64,000 nt of DNA from Micrococcales bacterium (lineage in GTDB: Bacteria; Actinomycetota; Actinomycetes; Actinomycetales; Cellulomonadaceae). The notes beneath the pieces are model-generated. The model was not told the origin of the DNA. It did not search any database and was given only the letters and a program-made list of their open reading frames with translations. Below are positions 51,580 to 59,187 of this stretch, one piece after another. Every line of letters starts with the position of its first letter. The first letter of the stretch is position 1. Both the position numbers and the translations under genes were made by a program. The DNA lies in assembly GCA_009777345.1 (NCBI GenBank), contig WRMB01000004.1, positions 30,073 through 94,072 of the forward strand, in the 5' to 3' direction.

Positions 51580-52066
51580 TCACCTAACGTCGCTGGTGAC
51601 CGATGACCGGGCTGGTCGTCGGTGTACGAACCACCAGGTGAAGACCAGGAGGGGGACGAGCAGAAGCGTCCGCCTTGGACAAGATCGGGAGAGTAGAGGG
51701 TTCGGAGGCGACGATGTCTCCGGGGTTGTCGGGGTCGTACCAGACGTCGATGACGTCACCTTCTCGGGACCTCTCGATGAATTCAGAAACCCCTTTGAGA
51801 CGGCCAGACCACTGCTCGGGGTGACCGTCCGCCATGTACGACACGGTGGCCTAGGTGTGGGTGACGTCGAAGCTCTCGCCAGAGTTACGCCAGCTCGTGT
51901 AGGTCGTGGTTTCACGTTCGAGGTGCTCGATGGTGCCGGTCGTCGCGACCCAGTCGGATGTTCGCTTGTACTCCTGCAGGTCGCTCCAGGCGAGGAAGGT
52001 CAGCCCGACGGTGACCAGGATCACGACGACAGCGACCTTGGTCCGCCACCACCAGCGCAAGCCCAT
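51580..52066 (-). pseudogene. Broken DUF3592-like membrane protein gene
   Basis: The start is intact: MGLRWWWRTKVAVVVILVTVGLTFLAWSDL (TM1), then WVATTGTIEHLERETTTYTSW. An in-frame TAG at 51851-51853 interrupts the reading frame after DVTHT; the same frame goes on VSYMADGHPEQWSG...GDVIDVWYDPDNPGDIV, the DUF3592 core. Near 51680 the frame must shift once more to reach a second TM (RRTLLLVPLLVFTWWFVHRR) before the end at 51580. One stop plus one frameshift make this a pseudogene unless a sequencing error is involved. Confidence 0.7.
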
Positions 52067-52231
52067 TCAGAGCACCGCACCGACGATGGCGACGGCCGGG
52101 TTGACTTCGCCGCGCACAGCGGGTGCCACCAGCGTGCCATGCCCACCGTCCGGTGGATAGGGAGAGTTCATGCGAGCATGCTACTGTCTGCTGCGCCGCG
52201 GCATGGGCAGCTTCGTGCACGGATTCTGTCA

Positions 52232-52256
52232 CATATGTTTCTGCCTGAAACATATG
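52232..52256 (-). terminator. AT-rich perfect hairpin after the Thg1-like gene
   Basis: CATATGTTTC-TGCCT-GAAACATATG, perfect 10-bp arms, 34 bases past the Thg1-like stop. Its base composition stands out in a GC-rich genome. Likely operon terminator; foreign origin possible. Confidence 0.5.
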
Positions 52257-52289
52257 GCTGGCCCAGCCGTGCCCCTGGTCAGCGATCGA

Positions 52290-53054
52290 CTATTCCTCCT
52301 CGTGCAAGAATCTGCGAACGAAAGTGGCGTACGCCTCTCCGGTCGGCAGCTCGAGATCGACCGCGACCCGGCGGCGGGTCACGACCACCGGCTCTTCGGT
52401 CTGAGGGTTCTGGCCGACCTTGGCGTACTCTTCCCAGAAGAGTCCGACGCCCCGCTTCTCCCAGGACGGCAGGTCGTTGTAGTTGATCCCGTTGGCGAAC
52501 AGGAACTCGTTCTTCTCGGCCACGGTCATACCGGCCAAGAACGCTGTCGCGGAACGCGGGCTCTCACCCTGGGTGCGCAGCATCCAGTAGCAGTGGGCGT
52601 TCAGCGAGTTCCGGTGGGCGTCCTCGTTCCGCCAGCGGAAGTAGTCGACGACGAGATCGACGTTCGGCAGCTCTGACACGCGGCAGTCGAAAGCGGCGGC
52701 GCGGCCGAGCCGGAGCGAGAAGACTGCGCTGGCCTCGCCTGCCAGGACCGAGACGAGCTTCCTCGTCTTGCGCCCGAAGGACGTCTCGTCCAGGTGGAAG
52801 AGCAGAGAGATCTCGTCGCTCTCGGTGTAGCCGTACAGGATATTGAACCCGCAGGTCATTACGTGCTCGGTCGTCTGGACCATCAGGTCGCGGAACGCCT
52901 CGTCAAAAGGAGCCTTGAACGCACAGGTCTCCTTGGTGAGCCTGGTGAACCCTCGGCCGTCGAGGCGTGCCACGATATATGTCTGCGGCGGGACGCAACG
53001 ATCGTTGGCCGTCTCGTAGACACGCATCCTGGAGTCCAGGTCGTCGAACTGCAT
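52290..53054 (-). CDS. Thg1-like 3'-5' RNA polymerase (tRNA-His guanylyltransferase family)
   Basis: 254 residues; GAGGT 5 bases before the ATG. YIVARLDGRGFTRLT (metal Asp D32) and YGYTESDEISLLF (D80, E81) give the three carboxylates of the palm domain shared by Thg1 enzymes. The rest (AAAFDCRVSELPN, YFRWRNEDAHRNSLNAHCYW) also follows the family. Thg1 family members add nucleotides to RNA 5' ends in the 3'-5' direction; bacterial Thg1-like proteins can repair 5'-truncated tRNAs. It is transcribed 27 bases after a polynucleotide-kinase-like gene, which would supply 5'-phosphates. Together they suggest an RNA-repair operon. Confidence 0.9.
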   Translation of the reverse strand: MQFDDLDSRMRVYETANDRCVPPQTYIVARLDGRGFTRLTKETCAFKAPFDEAFRDLMVQTTEHVMTCGFNILYGYTESDEISLLFHLDETSFGRKTRKLVSVLAGEASAVFSLRLGRAAAFDCRVSELPNVDLVVDYFRWRNEDAHRNSLNAHCYWMLRTQGESPRSATAFLAGMTVAEKNEFLFANGINYNDLPSWEKRGVGLFWEEYAKVGQNPQTEEPVVVTRRRVAVDLELPTGEAYATFVRRFLHEEE

Positions 53055-53081
53055 CTGTACCTCTACATCTCGTGGAGCCGG

Positions 53082-53531
53082 TCAGCGGCTCTCGTCATAG
53101 GTCTCCACCACGAACCCACCATCGTCTCCGATCGAGACGAAATGAAGCTGGTCGAACCCCTCGTCACGGCTCGGCAGCTCGAGCCGTGCATACGTACCGA
53201 GCACTCCCCTGTCCGGCACCCGGTCAGGCCCGCTGCGTCGCCGGTTTCGTTCGAGCGCTTCGTGGACGGACGAGCGAAAATAGTATCCGACAACCGCGAA
53301 ACCGGCGCCCTTCGACTCCGCGATGTATCGTTGCCGGTCCGCCACGGAGGGGTTCGTGTTGTCAATCACGAAGGGCTGCCGTGCCTCGACGCACGCCGCG
53401 ACGAGCAGTCGCTCACGGTGCCTCGTCTTCAGCATGTCAAGGTTGACCCGAACGTGGGAGCGGAAGAAACGCTGCCGGTAGAACTCGCTCTTGCCGGTCG
53501 CCTGCACACCAATGAATATCACTGCTTCCAC
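53082..53531 (-). CDS. P-loop polynucleotide kinase-like protein
   Basis: 149 residues from the GTG at 53531; the GTG three codons on is also possible. P-loop GVQATGKS (8-15); RVNLDMLKTRHRE corresponds to the region with the acceptor-activating Asp; VIDNTNPSVADRQRYI is the DxTN motif of Pnkp/T4-Pnk kinases; the lid Arg-rich RNRRR and LELPSRDEGFDQL (xPxxxEGFD) complete the family pattern. Such kinases phosphorylate 5'-OH nucleic-acid ends. First gene of the two-gene operon with the Thg1-like gene. Confidence 0.85.
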   Translation of the reverse strand: MEAVIFIGVQATGKSEFYRQRFFRSHVRVNLDMLKTRHRERLLVAACVEARQPFVIDNTNPSVADRQRYIAESKGAGFAVVGYYFRSSVHEALERNRRRSGPDRVPDRGVLGTYARLELPSRDEGFDQLHFVSIGDDGGFVVETYDESR

Positions 53532-53781
53532 GCGCCAGAGCCTATCAGCGCAGCGCAACCGTATTTCCGCGTCCCGTCCGCCGACTACAGAGCCGTCTGG
53601 GCCACCGGGAGACACTGTCTCACCGAGGGCGCGCTGACCCGGTCGATGAACTCCTCAAGCCGAGACCTACCGACCCGTCGGCGCCTCGCGAACGATGCGC
53701 AGCGTAGAAGGCCAGGCACGGACGGGTCTACCTCGGCTGGGCGCACACGTCGCACGGTTTCTTCGACAGCTTTGCTGAGGG

Positions 53782-53817
53782 GACAGCGGGCAGCGGGATG
53801 GTTCCCTGCTGTCCCGT
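53782..53817. repeat. REP-like hairpin after an ATPase gene
   Basis: GGGACAGC-N20-GCTGTCCC with core GGGATGGTTCCC, 11 bases past the stop of the ATPase gene. The core resembles that of the hairpin at 49607-49633, and both are next to the same 20-base sequence. Confidence 0.5.
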
Positions 53818-53827
53818 CGCCTGCCAT

Positions 53828-55294
53828 CTATCCCAGCAGCAGTGCGACCAGTGGTGCGGGAACGGCCCAGACCGCCCGGGTGAGGTCGAGGACGCTCTTG
53901 GTAGCCAGGACACCGCCGCCGTACTTGCCTTGCAGGACCCGGGCGTCACGCTGCCAGCCGGTGTCGATCCATTTCGACTCGAGCGGGGTGGTGGTGGCCG
54001 ATCCCGAGGTGGTCGGTACCCGAACCGGGGCGAGGTCGACCTCGGCCGACTCGGTACGGGTGTACCCGATCGTATCGTCGACTGCCCAACGACCTTCGTC
54101 GAGCGCGTCGATACGGCGGGCCAGAGCCACCGCAAGCACAGACTCGTTGAGCTGGGTGAAGTCCGGCTGGTCCAACCCCGGACTGATGGTGCTCGGCGCC
54201 CAGGCCAGAACTGGGTCGACGAGGTAGAGCTTGTACTGAGCGCCAGGAACAGTCCGACCGTGCTCGTCACGTCGATGGCAGCGCAAGGCGGCGTGAGAGC
54301 CGGTCAGCCGGGCGATACGCCTGTCGAGTACCCCTCTGCTGCATCCCAGAGCCAATGCCGTGCTGCGTAGGTTGAGGGGGCTGGTGGCACGGTCTGCCAG
54401 CTCCGCGAGCAGCAGCGGCAAGGACTCGACAGGAGCCTCGGGATCGGTGTCGGTGCGCAGCCAACCGACCAGGTCGTCGACGAAAGCCCTGCTGACAGCA
54501 CCAGTCTTGGTGTGCTCGGCAGCGGCACGGGGGAACCCGCCGCAGGTGAGGTAGCCCTGCCAGGCCAGGTCGTACTCGTCAGCCAGGAAGACCAGGTCGG
54601 TCAGGGCACGACGGACTTCGTCGGTCTGCAGCTCGGCGGGGTGGACGGCCGCGGGGAGCGGCAGGTCGGGGCAGGTGGCCGCGGCAAAGTCGCGGAAGGT
54701 CATGGGCAGCAGCTGGCGGATACGCCGTCGGCCGCTGGTTCCCGCACGCCCGGCCATGAGGTTGCCGTAGATGTTCTCACCACCCGCCCAATGACTTCCG
54801 GTGGCGACTACTGTGTCGTCACCGAAATCGGTCAGGTCACGGGCCTGCTTGAGGACCGTCGTCCAGCCAGGGATATCGCTGATCTCGTCAAAGAACCACA
54901 CTCTCGGCCGGGAGGTGTTGGCGTCGACTGACGCGGTCAGGGCTCTTCCCAGGGTGATAACCCGGCGCAGGTCCTGGTCACTCATCCCGTCGCAAGGCAC
55001 GTGGACCAACTGCCTGGGATCGATATCGTCACGTCCGCACATGGTGGCCACGGTGTCGAGCAGAACGACAGACTTGCCGACCCGTCGTGGACCGTTGAGA
55101 ACTACGAGGCTGTCGTCAGGCACGCAGGTGGCGACGTCGTCCAGAACCCGGGACCGGTACCCGAGGTCGAAGACGCGCCGTTTGGTGAGCAGCCGGTGCG
55201 AACTTGTCCATGCCGTCGCCTCCCGTCGCGTCGAAGCAGCAGTCCACCAGGGGTTTGCAAGGGACAGGAGTCGTCTGATCTGGTCGTCCCGCAT
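53828..55294 (-). CDS. AAA ATPase with C-terminal nuclease-like motif (AAA_14/DUF4143-type)
   Basis: 488 residues. Walker A LNGPRRVGKS (about 67-76), Walker B RVWFFDEISDIPGW, sensor VVATGSH. The central part has the AAA_14 pattern RIRQLLPMTFRDFA and YLTCGGFPRA. The C-terminal domain carries SAEVDLAPV and PLESKWID, the D...ExK form of restriction-like nucleases. Biological role of this family is unknown. It is one of three such ATPases in the window. Confidence 0.85.
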   Translation of the reverse strand: MRDDQIRRLLSLANPWWTAASTRREATAWTSSHRLLTKRRVFDLGYRSRVLDDVATCVPDDSLVVLNGPRRVGKSVVLLDTVATMCGRDDIDPRQLVHVPCDGMSDQDLRRVITLGRALTASVDANTSRPRVWFFDEISDIPGWTTVLKQARDLTDFGDDTVVATGSHWAGGENIYGNLMAGRAGTSGRRRIRQLLPMTFRDFAAATCPDLPLPAAVHPAELQTDEVRRALTDLVFLADEYDLAWQGYLTCGGFPRAAAEHTKTGAVSRAFVDDLVGWLRTDTDPEAPVESLPLLLAELADRATSPLNLRSTALALGCSRGVLDRRIARLTGSHAALRCHRRDEHGRTVPGAQYKLYLVDPVLAWAPSTISPGLDQPDFTQLNESVLAVALARRIDALDEGRWAVDDTIGYTRTESAEVDLAPVRVPTTSGSATTTPLESKWIDTGWQRDARVLQGKYGGGVLATKSVLDLTRAVWAVPAPLVALLLG

Positions 55295-55314
55295 GGACCA
55301 ACCCTAACCCATGC

Positions 55315-55433
55315 GCGCCAGAGGTGGGGGGGTCCGAGAGGGGCGACGCGCCAGAGGTGGGGGGGTCCGAGAGGGGCGACGCGCCAGAGGTGGGGGGGTC
55401 CGAGAGGGGCGACGCGCCAAAGGGAGGGTCCGG
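55315..55433. repeat. 33-bp tandem repeat (VNTR-like)
   Basis: Three identical copies of a 33-base unit (55315-55347, 55348-55380, 55381-55413), starting GCGCCAGAGGTGGGGGGGTC, plus a fourth, partial and diverged copy (GCGCCAAAGGGAGGGTCCGG). Purine-rich on the plus strand. Lies between the ATPase start and the 3' end of the next gene. A multiple of 3 but not in a credible gene. Confidence 0.9.
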
Positions 55434-55469
55434 GCCTGACGTGCAGCATGGAAAACATCGCCAGTGCGC

Positions 55470-56210
55470 TCACTGACCAGGGACGAGCCCGAGCCGGGAG
55501 AAGATCTCACGGCAGGCTGGACGCCGACGCGCCCCCTCCCACAGCTGCCGCAGGTATGCCTGGAACCAGTCGTGCTGGTCCGCCGCCTCGGCGAACCCAC
55601 GCAGCAGGACCAGCCACGCACCCGCCGACTCGTAGTAGTGGCGGCCCGTGCTGACCAGGCTGGCGTCGACCAGTGTCTGGTAGTGCGGCAGCACATCGGC
55701 AGGGTGTACCTGGCCGCGCGCCGACAGGAGACGCTCCCAGACGCCGCGACCAGGCTTGCTGGCAGCACTCTCGGCGAACTGCCACGCTTCGTCGACCCGG
55801 TCCTGGTCGAGCAGCACCACCACCCACTCGGTCGGGGCTTGGTCCGCCATCTGGGCCTCGGTATCGGCACGCAGCTGGTCCCACTCGCCCTGGTCAAGCG
55901 CCGCCTGGTGCAGCTGGACGTAGAACGCCTGGCCCGGCGCCGCCCGGAAAGCCTGGGCACGCACCCGCAGCGCCTCCTGCCCGTCACCCCGGGCCAGGGC
56001 CGCGTCGGCCAGGTGGTCGGCCAGCTCGGAGTACCACGGGTCCCACGGTCCACCGGGCCCGAACGCAAAGCCGCGCCGCGCCTGCTCCAGCGCCAGATCA
56101 GGCCGCCCGATCTGCGTCAACGGCCCTACAACCTTCCAGCACTGACCTCGTACCTGGCATCGTTCGCGGCGGTGACGTTGCGACGATCGTCCACGATGCA
56201 GTGCGGCCAT
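55470..56210 (-). CDS. TPR-like fragment, resembling the C-terminus of SWIM zinc-finger proteins
   Basis: Up to 246 residues, but the first 30 (RGRSSQRHRRERCQVRG) look like read-through of the repeat promoter upstream. The rest is alpha-helical repeats: IGRPDLALEQARRGFAFGPG, LADHLADAALARGDGQEALRVRAQAFRAAPG, WEQ-type helices and YYESAGAWLVLLRGFAEAADQHDWFQAYL. This matches the C-terminal half of SWIM-zinc-finger-associated proteins. No SWIM motif is present, so it is probably a 5'-truncated gene. Confidence 0.55.
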   Translation of the reverse strand: MAALHRGRSSQRHRRERCQVRGQCWKVVGPLTQIGRPDLALEQARRGFAFGPGGPWDPWYSELADHLADAALARGDGQEALRVRAQAFRAAPGQAFYVQLHQAALDQGEWDQLRADTEAQMADQAPTEWVVVLLDQDRVDEAWQFAESAASKPGRGVWERLLSARGQVHPADVLPHYQTLVDASLVSTGRHYYESAGAWLVLLRGFAEAADQHDWFQAYLRQLWEGARRRPACREIFSRLGLVPGQ

Positions 56211-56262
56211 CGTCCACTACCTCAGCGACGATCGTCCACGCTACGGTGCGGCCATCGTCCAC
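56186..56262. promoter_or_regulatory. Four-site direct repeat array upstream of the ATPase gene
   Basis: ATCGTCCAC occurs four times at 56186, 56209, 56231 and 56254, spaced 23, 22 and 23 bases, so the sites lie on one face of the helix. The block ends 20 bases before the ATPase ATG. Iteron-like operator; the binding protein is unknown. Confidence 0.65.
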
Positions 56263-56281
56263 GGAGTAGTACTATCGAACG

Positions 56282-57547
56282 ATGACGGAGAACCTTGTAG
56301 TCCGGCGCGCGGAGGGCCTCGTCGAGCAGGCTGTCGCCGACACCAGAGTTATCCTGCTCAACGGTGCACGGCAGGCGGGGAAGAGCACGCTGGCCCGTCA
56401 GGTCGCGCGCCGTCACGACGCGTCATGGCGTAGCTTCGACAACCCACAGACCCGGTCAGCCGCCACGTTCGACCCCATCGACTTCGTCCGGGCCGACCAG
56501 ATGATCGTCATCGACGAGGTCCAGCGCGTTCCCGATATCCTCCTGCCTATCAAGCTCCAGGTGGACGAAAACCCGCGGCCAGGTTCTTTCCTGCTGACCG
56601 GGTCAGCTCGCGTCATGGGTCTGAAACACGTTACCGACACCTTGCCAGGCAGAGTCGAGACCATCGAGCTGTGGCCGTTCTCGCAAGGGGAGATCGACGG
56701 GGCGCCGGACGATTTCGTGGACAGCGTGCTGACGGATCCGCTCGCTCTTCGTCCGACCTCCGAGCTGACCAAGCACGACTATGTCGAACGCGTCTGCCGA
56801 GGCGGCTTCCCCGACGCGGTGTTCCGTCCCGAAGGTCGTCGATCCGTCTTCCTGCGCAACTATGTCGCCGACCTGGTCAACCGCGAGGCGACGCAGGTGG
56901 CCGAGATCCAGCGCACACCCCAGATGCGCACGCTGATCCAGCTCCTGGCCGCTCAGGTCGGTGGGCTGCTGGTCCCGGCCAACCTGGCCCAGACGACCGG
57001 CCTGTCGAAGACGACGGTCTCGAAGTACCTGGCGGTTCTGCACGAGGTCTTCCTGATCAAGATCATTCCTGCATGGTCACGCGGCGCGACAGCCAGAGCG
57101 GTCAAGACTCCGAAGCTCGCCTTCGTCGACTCAGGGCTCGCCGCACAGGTCGCTGGTCACGACAGTCGTTCCCTGCTGCGAGCCGACGCCCTGCTCGGAG
57201 GTCTTCTGGAGAACTTCGTCGCCATGGAGCTGGCCCGCCAGACCAGCTGGTCGACGACGGACGCCGAGGTGTTCCACTACCGGACGAAAGACGGGGTGGA
57301 AGTCGATATCGTGCTCCAGGACCGCCGCGGGGCCGTGGTCGGGATCGAGGTGAAAGCGTCGTCCACCGTCGTCAGCGCCGACTTCTCCGGTCTGCGGCAC
57401 CTGGCCACCCGGCTCGGTTCCGACTTCCTCGCGGGCATCGTGCTGTACACCGGCCCCGAGACGCTCAGCTTCGGGCCCAACCTGCGGGCCATGCCGGTCT
57501 CGGCCCTCTGGCAGACCCAGACCGCACGTCGCGAGCACTCACCATAA
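56282..57547 (+). CDS. AAA_14/DUF4143 ATPase
   Basis: 421 residues. Walker A NGARQAGKST (27-36), Walker B MIVIDEVQ (74-81), sensor SFLLTGSARV, AAA_14 region LPGRVETIELWPFSQGE. DUF4143 follows: YVADLVNREATQVAEIQ, a winged helix (AQTTGLSKTTVSKYLAVLHEVFLI), then FVDSGLAA and DGVEVDIVLQDRRG...GIEVKAS, with D342, E356 and K358 in the D-ExK pattern. Role of the family unknown; often in toxin-antitoxin or mobile contexts. Confidence 0.9.
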   Translation: MTENLVVRRAEGLVEQAVADTRVILLNGARQAGKSTLARQVARRHDASWRSFDNPQTRSAATFDPIDFVRADQMIVIDEVQRVPDILLPIKLQVDENPRPGSFLLTGSARVMGLKHVTDTLPGRVETIELWPFSQGEIDGAPDDFVDSVLTDPLALRPTSELTKHDYVERVCRGGFPDAVFRPEGRRSVFLRNYVADLVNREATQVAEIQRTPQMRTLIQLLAAQVGGLLVPANLAQTTGLSKTTVSKYLAVLHEVFLIKIIPAWSRGATARAVKTPKLAFVDSGLAAQVAGHDSRSLLRADALLGGLLENFVAMELARQTSWSTTDAEVFHYRTKDGVEVDIVLQDRRGAVVGIEVKASSTVVSADFSGLRHLATRLGSDFLAGIVLYTGPETLSFGPNLRAMPVSALWQTQTARREHSP

Positions 57548-57559
57548 CCTTCGAGGCGA

Positions 57560-57807
57560 GAAGACGATGGTCCGGAACGACGTGGCAGCCGCGGGCCAGA
57601 TGGTTGACTGGTGCCATGACGATCTCGGCGACAGCGGGCTGCCTGGTGCTCGTCGTGGTGTGCGTCGTGCTGAGCAGGCTGCTGGTCACCGAGAAGCGGG
57701 CCCGGGCTCGGCGGACGGCGATCACGTCCCAGACGGAACGTGCCCGGATCGCCGAGCTGGCGGTCGCCACGGAACGCAACCGGATCGTGCGGGAGATGCA
57801 CGACGTC
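57560..57807 (+). repeat. Partial duplication of the histidine kinase gene, copy A
   Basis: Nearly identical to 59188-59447 but lacking 12 bases (4 codons) in the TM segment. Ends inside the phospho-acceptor box, right after CACGACGTC. Confidence 0.9.
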
Positions 57808-57963
57808 CGCTGCGTCGGTCGTCGAACCGGAATCCCTGCTCACCGCATGGTGACCGTCGAGCTCCCGTCGTCCTGCGTGGGACTACTGTTCAGGGGTTAC
57901 GACGAGGTTCCACCGCTGTGCTACCCGGACACCGGGCTACGGTCGCACACCGGTCGGGCATGA
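57616..57963 (+). pseudogene. Truncated histidine kinase fragment
   Basis: 115 codons. The first 64 encode TM helix, linker and REMHDV of the kinase at 59244. Beyond that the sequence has no similarity and ends RSHTGRA. The ATP-binding domain is missing, so it cannot signal as a kinase. It is part of duplication copy A. Confidence 0.75.
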
Positions 57964-57972
57964 AAGGAATCA

Positions 57973-58668
57973 GTGCTCATGAGCATCCCGTACGGTTCAC
58001 AGCCGGGGCCGCCTGTTCCGGCAGCGCAACCCCCGCAGCAGCCTGGACCGGCACAGAACCCTGTCTACCAGCAGGCCACCTGGGGTTCCGTTCCCGGACC
58101 GCCTGGGTCGTACATCCCGCCGCAGGCGGCCAGCCAGCAGGCATGGACCACCCATGCCCAGACCGCGACCAGCAACCACACGGCTGTACCGCGGTCGACG
58201 CCGTTCGTGCACCTGAAGCACAGGGGTGGCGCGTTCACGCTGGAAGAATGGCCGATCTTCTTCGCGAGCGCAGGTGTCTTTATGCTCGTCGGTGCCGCCC
58301 TGCTGCTGTACTACAAGCCGATCGACACCGCCGCCGTCCTGGCAGTGGTCCTTCTCGTCATGGGTGCCCTGTTCCTCTCGGGGACGACGGCGAAGACCGT
58401 CTTCGACCCCGCGACCCGGACGGTCACGTTCCGGAGGATGACGAAGACGGTCCGTCGGTTCGACGACTTCCGCGGTTTCGAGATGGTCAAGCTGAAGTCG
58501 ACTCTCATCCCCGTCGGAAACCACCTGAACATGATATTCGAGACAGACGGGCGGACCCGGCCGATCCGGATCAAGACGTACGGGCCCGTCTACAGCACCA
58601 AGAAAGCCCAGCAGGTGTGCGACGAGATCCTGACGGCCATGGGGGTTGACGGTGCGACCGGTCGTTGA
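57973..58668 (+). CDS. Membrane protein with PH-like C-terminal domain (paralogue 1)
   Basis: 231 residues from a GTG; an ATG at 57979 is equally possible, with AAAGGA upstream. The N-terminal 80 residues are Pro/Gln-rich and disordered. Two TM helices (WPIFFASAGVFMLVGAALLLYY; AAVLAVVLLVMGALFLS) precede a beta-rich domain (TAKTVFDPATRTVTFRR...VRRFDDFRGFEMV). The latter resembles bacterial PH-like domains and the neighbouring protein. Family not certain. Overlaps the next gene slightly. Confidence 0.65.
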   Translation: MLMSIPYGSQPGPPVPAAQPPQQPGPAQNPVYQQATWGSVPGPPGSYIPPQAASQQAWTTHAQTATSNHTAVPRSTPFVHLKHRGGAFTLEEWPIFFASAGVFMLVGAALLLYYKPIDTAAVLAVVLLVMGALFLSGTTAKTVFDPATRTVTFRRMTKTVRRFDDFRGFEMVKLKSTLIPVGNHLNMIFETDGRTRPIRIKTYGPVYSTKKAQQVCDEILTAMGVDGATGR

Positions 58669-59170
58669 ACCAGACAGGATCGTCTACCAGCCGTACCTGC
58701 CGAACAGGAAGTGGAACGTCGGGGCTGTCGTCGTCGGTGCGGTGGTGTTCCTGGTGGGGCTCTTCGTGCTGCCAGAGTCTCAGATCCGGTATGCCTGTAT
58801 CGGGATCGCACCCGTGGTGGGCGCCTACGGGCTCGTCCGGCTCCTTTTCTTCGACGAGATCACCCTGACCTTCGACGCGGTCGAGCGCTGTGTGTTCAGG
58901 AAAGGCCTGCTGCTCCCCCGCCGGAGGGTGATGCGGTTCGACGACATCGGATCGATCGCTCCCGCAAAAGAGGACGGGAGGCCGTACTACCGCCTCACGC
59001 GGAAAGGGAACGTCTTCGCCAAGGGCGTGAGGATCTCCCTCGACGACAGCGAAAGCTTCGAGCGGCAGATCCTCCCCGCCATCGCCTTGATGCTGCGCAC
59101 CCCGCTCGACACCAGGACCGCGACCAGCACAGAGACGATGTTCACCCACCTACGCTACCCGCCCGCGTAG
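58652..59170 (+). CDS. Membrane protein with PH-like C-terminal domain (paralogue 2)
   Basis: 172 residues from a GTG that overlaps the previous stop; GGGGG lies 6 bases upstream. Two TM helices (WNVGAVVVGAVVFLVGLFVL; YACIGIAPVVGAYGLVRLLF), then LTFDAVERCVFRKGLLLPRRRVMRFDDIGSIAP, the same layout as paralogue 1 without its Pro-rich head. Function unknown. Both genes lie between the two copies of the kinase 5' end. Confidence 0.65.
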   Translation: MRPVVEPDRIVYQPYLPNRKWNVGAVVVGAVVFLVGLFVLPESQIRYACIGIAPVVGAYGLVRLLFFDEITLTFDAVERCVFRKGLLLPRRRVMRFDDIGSIAPAKEDGRPYYRLTRKGNVFAKGVRISLDDSESFERQILPAIALMLRTPLDTRTATSTETMFTHLRYPPA

Positions 59171-59187
59171 TCCCTGCTCACCGCCTG

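Noticed and set aside
55315..55433. CRISPR array
   Set aside because: Units are contiguous with no spacers and no cas genes are present.
55304..56068. Minus-strand frame through the 33-bp repeats
   Set aside because: Out of frame with the TPR-like protein; repeat translation (RTPPPLARRPS) looks like noise.
56186..56262. CRISPR-like repeats
   Set aside because: 9-base repeats with 13-14 base gaps that are themselves repeated; fits an operator array, not CRISPR.
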